Source: Phycisphaerales bacterium (GTDB taxonomy: Bacteria > Planctomycetota > Phycisphaerae > Tepidisphaerales > Tepidisphaeraceae). Taken from it: 8,837 nucleotides of DNA. The stretch spans positions 4,823-13,659 of the forward strand of contig PMAK01000256.1 of the NCBI GenBank assembly GCA_003153655.1. Reading direction: 5' to 3'. The translations under genes were made by a program, and so were the position numbers. This document shows positions 1 to 6,752 of this stretch, in pieces (the stretch's first letter is position 1; each line of letters starts with the position of its first letter). The notes below the pieces were generated by a model. The model had not been told where the DNA came from and ran no database searches. It worked only from the letters and a program-made list of their open reading frames with translations.

Positions 1-18
1 CGCCGGAAATTTCCGGCG
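1..18. repeat. Perfect 18-base palindrome at the window edge
   Basis: CGCCGGAAATTTCCGGCG equals its own reverse complement. It lies inside the recombinase reading frame near its presumed 3' end. It could be a chance coding palindrome, part of a hairpin near the gene's end, or a protein-binding site. It may extend beyond the window. Confidence 0.4.
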
Positions 19-1468
19 CGGCTTTGTGTTGGGCAAAAGAACCTTGATCTACAACGAGTTGCCACGCATCGCGTGGGAGAGAGACGAGTTCCCGATTGAC
101 CAGACGGAAGTTCGAACCGGTAGATTTGGCGAATTTGAGTTTTTCGGCATCATCGTGAGACGATGCCACGATTTCCGCTGTTTTAAGGTCATTTGCGAAG
201 CGAATGGCCGGTTCGAACCAACCGGAGCGGTGACGCTCCAATTCCGCTAGGTTTTCTTCCTTCTGCTTCTTCTCGTTGATGATCCTGGCCTTTGCCTTTC
301 GGTATTCCTCCAACGACAGGGCATTGGCGATGTACCCTTGCATGAGCCGTTCCATCCGCTCCTCGTCATCCTTGATATGGAGGCGAATCGCCTCTGTTGC
401 GACCAAACCGGCTGACGTATCTTCATCGCGTTCCTTTTCGAGTTCGCCCCGTATCCAGTCGGCATCGCCTGGGGGAAGTGTCAGACGGCACAGATATGCG
501 TCAACCTGGAGGGCGAAGGCATCCTCCCGCACGTATCGTTGCGAGCAATCCTTTTTCACCCGCTTGGTGCACCGAAGATAGTTGTTGCCTTTCTGCGTCT
601 CGGTCGTAATCCAGCAACCGCATTCACCGCAGCGAAGAAAGCCGCGATAGAGATAGGGCTTGAGCGAGGGAGTTTTCGGCTTTGTCTTCTGTCGCATGGC
701 CTCCTGGACGCGATCAAAGAGCGCTTTGGAAATGAGCGGCTCATGCTTGCCTTCATAGGTTTCACCGCTGTAGTAAATCAGGCCGTAGAAGATCGGATGT
801 TGGAGCATCCGGTGATACTGTGACCGCCCCAGAGGCATACCGTCGCGGTTGGTGAGTCCCAAGCCGTTCACCGTCTCGGTGATTTGGTCGAAGGTGTACT
901 CACCGGTGGCGTAGAGTTCAAAGGCTTTGCGGACAAGCGGGCCACGGATGGGATCAACAACGATTGTCCGGCTCTTTCGGTCGTTGAGATAGCCAAGCGG
1001 AGACCGCAGCGGCCAAATACCATTCTTAACCTTCTGTCGCTGTCCGCGACGGATATTTTCAGACAACGCATCGACGTAGTATTTTGATTGACCGAACATG
1101 ATCGAGAGCATGAATTTGCCCTGGGGAGTCGGTTCAAACCAAAACGTCGGGAATTTGAGTTCTTTGATTTTGCCGGTATCGACGAGATAGACGATCCGAC
1201 CGCCATCAACGGAATTGCGGGCCAGCCGATCCGGATGCCACGCGAGAATGCCGGTCGCCTCGCCCGCCTCGATCCGGGCCACCATTTCATTGAAGATGGG
1301 CCGACCGGGAATCTTGGCACTTTGCTTTTCGACAAAGGTATCAAGGATTGTGAGGCTGTCGCGGCGGGCAACCTCTCGAAGCTCGGCGAGTTGGTCGCCA
1401 ATGGAACGGATTTGCCGATCTTCGGATTCCGTCGATTTCCTTGTGTAGATGAAGAATTTTTCCTGCAT
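1..1468 (-). CDS. Large serine site-specific recombinase (3' end beyond window)
   Basis: This is a DNA recombinase that would integrate or excise a mobile element by a serine-linked break. The frame is open for 489 codons from the ATG at 1468 to the window edge. The N-terminal resolvase domain (about residues 5-145) shows YTRKS with the likely nucleophile Ser12 and Arg10, then GRP (Arg56) and DRLARN (Arg81, Arg84), the expected active-site arginines. A recombinase domain follows (about 155-255), then a zinc beta-ribbon with Cys280, Cys283, Cys300 and Cys308, and a charged coiled-coil stretch (about 355-415), the order usual in large serine recombinases. Residue 489 is probably close to the natural C-terminus. 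A stop codon lies four codons upstream of the ATG, so the start is well fixed, although no good ribosome binding site precedes it. Its target element and att sites are not identified. Confidence 0.93.
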   Translation of the reverse strand, partial: MQEKFFIYTRKSTESEDRQIRSIGDQLAELREVARRDSLTILDTFVEKQSAKIPGRPIFNEMVARIEAGEATGILAWHPDRLARNSVDGGRIVYLVDTGKIKELKFPTFWFEPTPQGKFMLSIMFGQSKYYVDALSENIRRGQRQKVKNGIWPLRSPLGYLNDRKSRTIVVDPIRGPLVRKAFELYATGEYTFDQITETVNGLGLTNRDGMPLGRSQYHRMLQHPIFYGLIYYSGETYEGKHEPLISKALFDRVQEAMRQKTKPKTPSLKPYLYRGFLRCGECGCWITTETQKGNNYLRCTKRVKKDCSQRYVREDAFALQVDAYLCRLTLPPGDADWIRGELEKERDEDTSAGLVATEAIRLHIKDDEERMERLMQGYIANALSLEEYRKAKARIINEKKQKEENLAELERHRSGWFEPAIRFANDLKTAEIVASSHDDAEKLKFAKSTGSNFRLVNRELVSLPRDAWQLVVDQGSFAQHKAAPEISG

Positions 1469-1474
1469 ATGCCA

Positions 1475-1504
1475 AGTCTAGCGCGACTCCATAGGCCGCG
1501 CCAA
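1475..1504 (-). promoter_or_regulatory. Candidate promoter of the recombinase gene
   Basis: On the minus strand TTGGCG (1499-1504) is followed after 18 bases by TAGACT (1475-1480), each matching four of six sigma-70 consensus bases. The -10 element ends only six bases before the ATG at 1468, so transcription would begin at or next to the start codon and give a leaderless message. This fits the missing ribosome binding site. The call rests on weak consensus matches. Confidence 0.3.
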
Positions 1505-1543
1505 GTGCGAAATGGCTTGGTTGCGCCCCCGACCGACAAAAGC

Positions 1544-1565
1544 CCCCGCGCGGGGCCGCGCGGCC
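1544..1565. other. Two overlapping GC-rich palindromes in the divergent intergenic gap
   Basis: CCCCGCGCGGGG (1544-1555) and GGCCGCGCGGCC (1554-1565) are perfect 12-base palindromes sharing two bases, so only one can fold as a full hairpin at a time. On the minus strand the first one runs straight into a short T run (CTTTTG), which looks like an intrinsic terminator. No gene reading leftward ends here, because the flanking genes diverge. It could be an attenuator ahead of the recombinase, a relic terminator, or a binding site. The rest of the gap (1469-1660) holds only the two candidate promoters and short CCAAG/CTTGG repeats. Confidence 0.4.
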
Positions 1566-1623
1566 ACTTCTCAGTGATTTGTGGCATCTTTAAGGTGTTG
1601 CTGGGGCTAGCAAGGAAAAAGTA

Positions 1624-1652
1624 TTCTTAGATTGCATAGGATCGCATATAAT
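1624..1652 (+). promoter_or_regulatory. Candidate promoter with consensus TATAAT -10 for the 1661 gene
   Basis: A perfect TATAAT lies at 1647-1652, eight bases before the ATG at 1661. A weak -35 (TTCTTA, 1624-1629) sits 17 bases upstream. Transcription would start about one or two bases before the ATG, and no Shine-Dalgarno sequence is present, so the message is probably leaderless or nearly so. Confidence 0.5.
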
Positions 1653-1660
1653 CAACTACC

Positions 1661-2056
1661 ATGTTCGGCCTAAAGAAACGCAAATGCTCTCAATGCTCGT
1701 ATCCTCTAGGTGCAGGTGCAAAGTTTTGTGCTCATTGCGGCAGAGGAGTTAACTCAGTCGATTGTGCAACGTTGATAAAATCCGAGGAAGTTGTTGTCGA
1801 AGATACTGACGAAGCGGTAACCTGCATGGACGAGAGGATTGAGATCAGGACCACCGAGGTTTCGGACGACAACGTGACGGGATCATGGCGTGTAAAATCC
1901 CAGGTGCGGGAAGACCTCGATCTCTATTTGGGTACTGAAGTAGACTACGGCGGAGACACTGGCGATACATTCTTTCGTCTGCGGCTTGTTGATTTGGTCG
2001 AGGATAAAGAAAAAGCAATCTTCGTGGTCGAGGAATTGCGTCAAGAAAAAAGCTAG
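1661..2056 (+). CDS. Small zinc-ribbon protein of unknown function
   Basis: This 131-residue protein begins with a double-CxxC zinc ribbon (Cys9, Cys12, Cys23, Cys26, with CSQC and CAHC), preceded by a short basic stretch. The remainder (about residues 40-131) is acidic and looks like a small beta-rich domain that I do not recognise. No signal peptide or membrane segment is visible. The ATG at 1661 follows a consensus -10 by eight bases and has no ribosome binding site, suggesting leaderless expression. The stop codon is embedded in a hairpin terminator. It is divergent from the recombinase and convergent with another zinc-ribbon gene. Zinc ribbons of this kind often bind nucleic acid or protein partners, but no role can be assigned here. 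Confidence 0.75.
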   Translation: MFGLKKRKCSQCSYPLGAGAKFCAHCGRGVNSVDCATLIKSEEVVVEDTDEAVTCMDERIEIRTTEVSDDNVTGSWRVKSQVREDLDLYLGTEVDYGGDTGDTFFRLRLVDLVEDKEKAIFVVEELRQEKS

Positions 2057-2074
2057 AACGGTTGTTCTAGCTTT
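2049..2074. terminator. Bidirectional intrinsic terminator between convergent genes
   Basis: An 11-base perfect stem (AAAGCTAGAAC, 2049-2059, with GTTCTAGCTTT, 2064-2074) closes on a four-base loop. Read on the minus strand the stem runs into six Ts (complement of 2046-2051), a good terminator for the 2094-2357 gene. Read on the plus strand the T run is only three bases, so it is weaker for the upstream gene, whose TAG stop lies inside the stem. Confidence 0.8.
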
Positions 2075-2093
2075 AAGGCATCATTCATCTTGC

Positions 2094-2357
2094 CTATGCC
2101 CACACTCTGCTGGCGGCGATGTCACTGGGTGTGAGCAAAGTCGCCCCGCAACACTTACAAAAATTGCGGCCATTCTCAATGTTCACACCTGAACCGCAGG
2201 CAGAGCATTTTCCGTCCTGATTAATTTGGGCCCTTGGTCGTTGTGCCGCAGTTTTAATGATGGCTGCTATCAGAGCAAAAAGCCGCACTGGTATTTTGAC
2301 TGATCCGCCTTTGTGCAATGAGAACATAACGCCGCCGCCTACGGATTGGCCGCTCAT
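2094..2357 (-). CDS. Small zinc-ribbon protein of unknown function
   Basis: This 87-residue protein has a glycine-rich N-terminus, a hydrophobic helix (about residues 22-38) that might touch a membrane or pack in a core, and a C-terminal zinc ribbon with Cys51, Cys54, Cys67 and Cys70 (CSAC and CKCC). The ATG at 2357 is chosen over an upstream ATG at 2447 because AAGGAG sits five bases before it and a good promoter lies at 2447-2475, whose start point would exclude the longer form. It is transcribed toward the 1661-2056 zinc-ribbon gene and ends at their shared terminator. The two proteins have the ribbon at opposite ends and are not obviously homologous elsewhere. Function is unknown. Confidence 0.72.
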   Translation of the reverse strand: MSGQSVGGGVMFSLHKGGSVKIPVRLFALIAAIIKTAAQRPRAQINQDGKCSACGSGVNIENGRNFCKCCGATLLTPSDIAASRVWA

Positions 2358-2446
2358 AATTTCTCCTTTCGTAATTGACCGTTGCAATCCACCACACGAC
2401 GTGACGGATTCCCGGCGGCCAACTATAAAAGAATATGTATAATGCA

Positions 2447-2475
2447 ATTATATCATATACATTCAATTTGCGCAA
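2447..2475 (-). promoter_or_regulatory. Candidate sigma-70 promoter for the 2094-2357 gene
   Basis: On the minus strand TTGCGC (2470-2475) and a perfect TATAAT (2447-2452) are separated by exactly 17 bases. Transcription would begin near 2440, giving a leader of roughly 80 bases before the ATG at 2357 and its strong AAGGAG site. Confidence 0.5.
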
Positions 2476-2550
2476 GTGCCTCTATAAACAAGCCCAAAGA
2501 TGGCCTTGTTGAGGCCTGGATTGCCGCTCGATGCGATCCGCCCGATTCCA

Positions 2551-2587
2551 AATAAAAAGCAGACCAACGGCGGTGCCGGGGTCTGCT
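2551..2587 (-). terminator. Intrinsic terminator of the Toprim remnant
   Basis: AGCAGACC (2558-2565) pairs with GGTCTGCT (2580-2587), and the loop holds a second short stem (CGGC with GCCG). On the minus strand the hairpin is followed by TTTTATTT. It lies just after the stop codon of the Toprim remnant (2592-2594), so that gene has kept its natural 3' end. Confidence 0.8.
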
Positions 2588-2591
2588 GGGT

Positions 2592-2804
2592 TCACCTCGT
2601 TGCGAGCAACGGGTTGAACGTATCGTCCAATTCCTCTTTGGACAGGGCGGTCGGTTGTCTGCCTTCCTCAAGCTTGAGGTGGCGGCAGTGCATTCGGGTG
2701 CCAAGCTCGCTCCACACGCTGTCGGCACACAGTCGTCCGGCGTCGTCACCGTCGGAGAGAATCCATACCCTCACGGCGATGGTGGCGATAAGGTCCGCCT
2801 GTGA
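2592..2804 (-). pseudogene. 3' remnant of a Toprim-domain (primase-like) gene
   Basis: The minus-strand frame from about 2804 to the TGA at 2592 encodes roughly 70 residues resembling the end of a Toprim domain: a hydrophobic strand followed by WILSDGDDAGR, with the DxD metal-binding motif, then a helix and a short tail. Toprim domains occur in primases and topoisomerases, and stand-alone Toprim proteins are common on mobile elements. The frame meets a TGA at 2805-2807, and nothing upstream restores the N-terminal part, because sequence from about 2801 onward is cas5c on the other strand. The 3' end and terminator are intact. A GTG at 2774 could start a 60-residue peptide, but that product would begin in mid-domain. 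I read this as a gene cut by the event that truncated cas5c. Confidence 0.7.
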
Positions 2805-3376
2805 TCACCCCGTCCGCCGCTCGCGGCATCATTGAGGCGATCTATTGGAAGCCGGAAATCCGCTGGGTCATCGATCGGCTTCATGTGCTTAATCCCATTC
2901 ACTTCACATCAATTCGCCGGAACGAAGTTGGAGCAAAGATCAGCGCCAATACTGCCGCTACGGCGATGCGGACCGGTCATGGGAATCTTGGCATGTACAT
3001 CGAGGTCGAGCGTCAACAGCGGGCCGCATTGCTGCTGAGAGACGTCGCGTACATTATCGAAGCCCATTTTGAAATCATCGCTGGTGAGCCCAATGAAGCC
3101 AAACACCTTGATACTTTCAATCGCCGTGCCCGCGCCGGCCAGTGTTTCACACGGCCTTATCTTGGCTGCCGCGAATTCGCGGCTGACTTTGAGCTAATCG
3201 AAAATGATGCCCAAATGCGTGCGACCCATCCCAGTTTTGTCGGTGATCGCGACTTGGGGTGGATGCTGCATGACATTGATTTCAAGAACGAGCGCCAAGC
3301 TCGATTTTTTCACGCCACCATGACGGACGGGATTATCAGCGTTCCTCGCTTCGATGGCGAGGAGGTGCGAGGATGA
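2801..3376 (+). CDS. cas5c: Cas5c (Cas5d), type I-C crRNA-processing subunit, N-terminally truncated
   Basis: In type I-C, Cas5c replaces Cas6: it cuts precursor crRNA at the base of the repeat hairpin and stays on the 5' tag in Cascade. This 191-residue frame matches the family from TPSAARGI onward, including AIYWKP, the RRNEVGAKI stretch, the KHLDTFNRRA block and PYLGCREF. Tyr15, Lys101 and His102 are the likely counterparts of the Tyr/Lys/His catalytic set described for Bacillus Cas5c. Intact members begin about 30 residues earlier, with a first beta strand and a segment leading to the TPSAARG motif. Here the frame meets a TAA at 2789-2791 and the bases before 2801 belong to a Toprim remnant. 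The GTG at 2801, probably an internal valine codon in the ancestor, could act as start with a chance AAGG at 2790-2793. Its stop overlaps the cas8c start (ATGA). Activity is doubtful. Confidence 0.88.
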   Translation: MITPSAARGIIEAIYWKPEIRWVIDRLHVLNPIHFTSIRRNEVGAKISANTAATAMRTGHGNLGMYIEVERQQRAALLLRDVAYIIEAHFEIIAGEPNEAKHLDTFNRRARAGQCFTRPYLGCREFAADFELIENDAQMRATHPSFVGDRDLGWMLHDIDFKNERQARFFHATMTDGIISVPRFDGEEVRG

Positions 3377-5166
3377 TCCTCCAACGACTCGTCGAATATT
3401 ACGATCGCGTGGCTAATGATCCGCAGTGCGCGGATTCCCTACCCAAGCCCGGTTACTCACTACAGAAGATTAGTTTCTGCGTCGTCCTTGAGCCGGATGG
3501 CCGTTTGCAGCAGTTTCAATCACTCCTGATCACGAGCGAAAAGAGATCATTCGCCCGGCAATTGCTCGTTCCTGGCCAGGCGAAGCCGGCGGGTTCTGGG
3601 ATCAATCCCTGTTTCCTTTGGGACAACGCGGCATACATGCTCGGCTTTAAACCCGACGACCCAAAGCCGCAACGAACCCTTGAATCATTCGAGGCATTTC
3701 GCCAACGCCATTTGACAGTTGAAAGTTCCATCAACTGCCTCGCCTTCAATGCTGTATGTGCATTTCTAAAGAGTTGGTCATCGGATAAAGCGCCCGAACA
3801 TCTGGATACTCTGAAAGATATCGTCGGTAGTTTCGGCGTCTTTCGTATTTCCGGGGAGCAACGATTTTTGCATGACGATCCGGCGGTCGTCGCCTTCTGG
3901 GCGGGTCATAACACAGTCAATTCTGAGAACCGCCGATGTATGTGCCTCATCACCGGCAAAGAGGACGAAGTGGCCCGGCTGCATGAGCCCAAAATCAAAG
4001 GAGTGCGCGGAGCCCAGTCAGCCGGCGCGCTCTTGGTTTCGTTTAACGATGACGCATACACGTCGTATGGCAAAGAGCAGAGTTACAATGCGCCCGTCAG
4101 CCTCGGAGCCTCGTTCAAATATACAAATGCGCTAAACCAATTGCTGGGTAATAACAATCGCCGCTTGTCGCTTGGGGATGCGACGGTTGTCTTTTGGGCA
4201 GAACAATATACGCCACTTGAGGAATATGTCAGCGATATTTTCGCCGGCGGATCGTTGCCCGCCGACGATGCCCCGGCAGAGGACAAGCGCCGCGCCGAAC
4301 AAGTCCGCCTATTTTTCACGCAACTGCGTGACGGACACGCAGGCGACGATGCCATCTCATCCGAAGATCGCACACGGTTCTATGCATTAGGGTTATCGCC
4401 TAATGCAGCGAGAATCTCCGTTCGCTTCTGGGTGGATAGTACCGTCGGGGAAATGAAGGCGCGGCTTGCGGCACATATGAACGACATTGATTTGGTCGGC
4501 GCTCGGGAGTTTGATCCACCCTTGATGATCCGGCGAATCCTTCTTGCTACCGGCCGAGCCGAAACAGACGCCAAGGGTCGGCTGAAAAGCTACGATGCCG
4601 ATTCCGTTCCTCCAATGCTGGCTGGAGCCCTGGCGCGTTCTGTGTTCACCGGTGGGCCGTACCCGCAAATGCTACTAACCTCAATGATCAATCGCCTGCG
4701 CGCCGATGGCATCATCAGCCATGCGCGCGTGGCTAGCATCAAAGCCTGCATCGTTCGCAACTCACGACTGAAGGGTCAACCCAAGGAGGTGTCTGTGGCA
4801 CTCGATGTAAATCGTACCGATCCGCCTTACGTTACCGGGCGATTGTTCGCCCTGTTGGAGAAGATCCAATCTGACAGCATGGGCGGCGATCTCAATACGA
4901 CGATTAAAGATCGCTATTTCTCTGCCGCCAGCACGACACCCGGCGTTGTTTTTCCTCGCCTGATCCGTCTAAGCCAGCACCACATGGCTAAACTGGAAAC
5001 CGGCCAAAAAATCTACTACGAAAAACTGCTTGGCGAGGCCATAAGCAAACTCGATGGCTTCGCTAGGCACCTTAATCTCGATGATCAAGGTTTGTTTGCA
5101 ATCGGCTATTTTCATCAACGCCAAAACCTCTTCACAAGTAAGAAGAAAGAAGGAGCAATCGAATGA
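3373..5166 (+). CDS. cas8c: Cas8c (Csd1), type I-C Cascade large subunit
   Basis: Cas8c is the large subunit of type I-C Cascade. It reads the PAM beside the target and helps open the DNA. The 597-residue length is normal for Csd1. Family features include the N-terminal [24 protein letters not shown], the [11 protein letters not shown] block and the [11 protein letters not shown] segment in the middle. The C-terminal 120 or so residues are helical and correspond to the small subunit. The ATG overlaps the cas5c stop by four bases, with GGAGG at 3361-3365 seven bases ahead, and the TGA overlaps the cas7c start in the same ATGA manner, so the three are translationally coupled. A strong internal ribosome binding site at 4783-4790 should also produce Cas11c. 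No frameshift or missing part is seen. Confidence 0.96.
   Translation: MILQRLVEYYDRVANDPQCADSLPKPGYSLQKISFCVVLEPDGRLQQFQSLLITSEKRSFARQLLVPGQAKPAGSGINPCFLWDNAAYMLGFKPDDPKPQRTLESFEAFRQRHLTVESSINCLAFNAVCAFLKSWSSDKAPEHLDTLKDIVGSFGVFRISGEQRFLHDDPAVVAFWAGHNTVNSENRRCMCLITGKEDEVARLHEPKIKGVRGAQSAGALLVSFNDDAYTSYGKEQSYNAPVSLGASFKYTNALNQLLGNNNRRLSLGDATVVFWAEQYTPLEEYVSDIFAGGSLPADDAPAEDKRRAEQVRLFFTQLRDGHAGDDAISSEDRTRFYALGLSPNAARISVRFWVDSTVGEMKARLAAHMNDIDLVGAREFDPPLMIRRILLATGRAETDAKGRLKSYDADSVPPMLAGALARSVFTGGPYPQMLLTSMINRLRADGIISHARVASIKACIVRNSRLKGQPKEVSVALDVNRTDPPYVTGRLFALLEKIQSDSMGGDLNTTIKDRYFSAASTTPGVVFPRLIRLSQHHMAKLETGQKIYYEKLLGEAISKLDGFARHLNLDDQGLFAIGYFHQRQNLFTSKKKEGAIE
4783..4790 (+). promoter_or_regulatory. 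Internal Shine-Dalgarno site for Cas11c within cas8c
   Basis: AAGGAGGT is a near-perfect complement of the 16S rRNA 3' end. It lies four bases before an in-frame GTG at 4795. It is encoded by the codons for Lys-Glu-Val of Cas8c. Such a site inside a coding region, at the position where type I-C genes are known to restart translation, decides the cas11c start. Confidence 0.8.
4795..5166 (+). CDS. cas11c: Cas11c, small subunit translated from within cas8c
   Basis: In type I-C systems the Cascade small subunit is made independently from an internal start near the 3' end of cas8c, as shown experimentally for Desulfovibrio vulgaris. Here GTG at 4795 is codon 475 of cas8c, in the same frame, preceded by AAGGAGGT with ideal spacing. 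It would give a 123-residue, mostly helical protein starting [20 protein letters not shown] (after the initiator) and sharing the cas8c stop. The size and start position agree with known Cas11c proteins. Several copies would line the complex and hold the non-target strand. The start is inferred from the sequence; the protein has not been shown to be made here. Confidence 0.75.
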   Translation: MALDVNRTDPPYVTGRLFALLEKIQSDSMGGDLNTTIKDRYFSAASTTPGVVFPRLIRLSQHHMAKLETGQKIYYEKLLGEAISKLDGFARHLNLDDQGLFAIGYFHQRQNLFTSKKKEGAIE

Positions 5167-6071
5167 GTACGCCAATTCAGCATCGCTACGACTTTGTCTA
5201 TCTCTTCGACGTAACCGACGGCAACCCTAACGGCGATCCCGATGCCGGCAATCTGCCGCGCGTCGACGCTGAAACCGGCCAAGGCCTGGTCACGGACGTT
5301 TGCCTGAAGCGCAAAGTTCGTAATTACGTGGGTCTCATCCATGGCGAGCAGCCGCCTTATGAGATTTACGTGAAGGAGAAGGCCGTTCTGAACCGTCAGC
5401 ATGATCGAGCCTACAAGGCGCTTTCACTTGATTCCAAAGACCGCAAATCCAAAGGAAAGGACAAAGCGGACGAAGACCGCAAGTTGACTCAGTGGATGTG
5501 CGCCAACTTCTACGACATCCGTGCCTTCGGCGCGGTAATGACAACCGAAGTCAATTGCGGCCAAGTGCGCGGGCCCATCCAGTTCACCCTCGCCAGAAGC
5601 ATTGATCCCATTATCACGCAAGAACATTCGATCACACGTTGCGCCGTTGCAACCGAGCGAGAAGCCGAAAAACAGGAAGGTGACAATCGCACCATGGGCC
5701 GGAAGTTCACGGTGCCATATGGTCTTTACCGCGGTTTTGGATATATCAACGCTTCGCTGGCCGATCCGCAGCACAACGGCACCGACTTTAGCGAAGAAGA
5801 CTTGGCACTATTTAAGAAGTCTCTCAGCGGGATGTTCGAGAACGACCGTTCTGCCGCGCGAGGACGAATGTCGCCGGTACGATGCATTGCGTTCCGGCAT
5901 GAAAATAAGCTTGGAAATGCCCGGGCCGACCAACTCTTCGCCCGCGTCAAAGTTGAACTAAAGGAGGAGTTGAAGAACGAGAAACGTCCGCCGCGATCGA
6001 AGGACGACTACAAAATAACCGTTGCCGCCGGCGACCTCCCCGAAGGCGTTACGGTAGAGGAATGGGTGTAG
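5163..6071 (+). CDS. cas7c: Cas7c (Csd2), type I-C Cascade backbone subunit
   Basis: Cas7c proteins polymerise along the crRNA spacer to form the backbone of Cascade. The 302-residue length is typical. Clear family marks are [18 protein letters not shown] near residues 13-30, the [10 protein letters not shown] segment around 47-56, and the [20 protein letters not shown] / ARSIDPI / EHSITR block in the middle. The ATG at 5163 overlaps the cas8c stop (ATGA) and is preceded by AAGGAG (5150-5155) seven bases upstream. Its 3' end overlaps the cas4 start by ten bases. It appears complete, with no disrupted motif. Confidence 0.96.
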   Translation: MSTPIQHRYDFVYLFDVTDGNPNGDPDAGNLPRVDAETGQGLVTDVCLKRKVRNYVGLIHGEQPPYEIYVKEKAVLNRQHDRAYKALSLDSKDRKSKGKDKADEDRKLTQWMCANFYDIRAFGAVMTTEVNCGQVRGPIQFTLARSIDPIITQEHSITRCAVATEREAEKQEGDNRTMGRKFTVPYGLYRGFGYINASLADPQHNGTDFSEEDLALFKKSLSGMFENDRSAARGRMSPVRCIAFRHENKLGNARADQLFARVKVELKEELKNEKRPPRSKDDYKITVAAGDLPEGVTVEEWV

Positions 6072-6727
6072 CAGTGTATGCCGAAGACGATCTCCTCCCC
6101 ATTTCCGCCTTGCAGCATTTGCTGTATTGCCCGCGGCAATGTGCGCTGATTCATCTGGAACAGCTTTGGGCCGAGAACAGTTTGACCGTTCATGGTCAGC
6201 ACCTCCACCAGCGGGCCGACTCGGGGAAAAACGAATTGCGCGATGGCGTGCGCACAGTCCGATCTTTGCCGCTACGCTCGCTCAAATGGGGCCTCATCGG
6301 AAAGGCGGATATTGTGGAATTCCGCGCTGAACCAATCGACATGCGATGCTTTCCGGTGGAATACAAGCGAGGCAAGCCCAAAGCCCATGATGCCGATCGG
6401 GTCCAGCTCTGCGCTCAGGCGTTTTGCCTGGAAGAGATGCTCAGTACGTCGGTACGCTCGGGCGCGCTTTTTTATGGCAAGACACGCCGGCGCCTTGATG
6501 TGCCTTTTGACGAACCGCTGCGGGATCTGACGCAACGGACGATTGCCGGACTGCATGAATTGATCGCCTCCCGTGTTACGCCGTCAGCTGTTTATGAAAA
6601 GGGCAAATGCGATCGGTGTTCACTGATCAATTTGTGCATGCCGAAGGCGGGTTCTCGTTCGTCGGCGGCCAATTACCTCGACCGTGTATTGACGCACGCT
6701 CTTACCAACGGCGCCGCGTCCGATTGA
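6062..6727 (+). CDS. cas4: Cas4, iron-sulfur exonuclease of the CRISPR adaptation module
   Basis: Cas4 works with Cas1-Cas2 to select and trim prespacers so that those next to a correct PAM are integrated in the right orientation. The 221-residue protein has the four cysteines expected for a 4Fe-4S cluster (Cys23 in YCPRQC; Cys183, Cys186 and Cys192 in [11 protein letters not shown]). The RecB-like nuclease motifs are Asp83 in GKADIVEF, Glu100 and Lys102 in PVEYKRGK, and the QLCAQA helix. All catalytic residues are present. The ATG at 6062 overlaps cas7c by ten bases but has little room for a ribosome binding site. A GTG four codons later (6074) is an alternative start, and coupling to cas7c translation is likely. 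Confidence 0.95.
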   Translation: MGVAVYAEDDLLPISALQHLLYCPRQCALIHLEQLWAENSLTVHGQHLHQRADSGKNELRDGVRTVRSLPLRSLKWGLIGKADIVEFRAEPIDMRCFPVEYKRGKPKAHDADRVQLCAQAFCLEEMLSTSVRSGALFYGKTRRRLDVPFDEPLRDLTQRTIAGLHELIASRVTPSAVYEKGKCDRCSLINLCMPKAGSRSSAANYLDRVLTHALTNGAASD

Positions 6728-6752
6728 TATTCAAATTGCATGTGAGGCAGCC

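Noticed and set aside
868..1587. 239-codon minus-strand open frame overlapping the recombinase start
   Set aside because: It is in another frame from the recombinase, is basic and low-complexity, and shows no known motif.
1088..1630. 180-codon plus-strand open frame
   Set aside because: It lies opposite the recombinase and has no recognisable domain. The minus-strand frame has clear catalytic motifs and runs unbroken to the window edge.
1469..1660. A tRNA gene as the recombinase integration target
   Set aside because: I could not draw a cloverleaf or find a T-arm consensus on either strand; the palindromes there do not fit one.
2358..2447. Longer start at 2447 for the small zinc-ribbon gene on the minus strand
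   Set aside because: The candidate promoter at 2447-2475 would start transcription inside this extension, and the strong AAGGAG site sits just before the ATG at 2357.
2453..2835. Plus- and minus-strand open frames of about 100 codons overlapping the Toprim remnant
   Set aside because: They are shadows in other frames with no motif. Only the frame containing DGDDAGR matches a known domain and is followed by a terminator.
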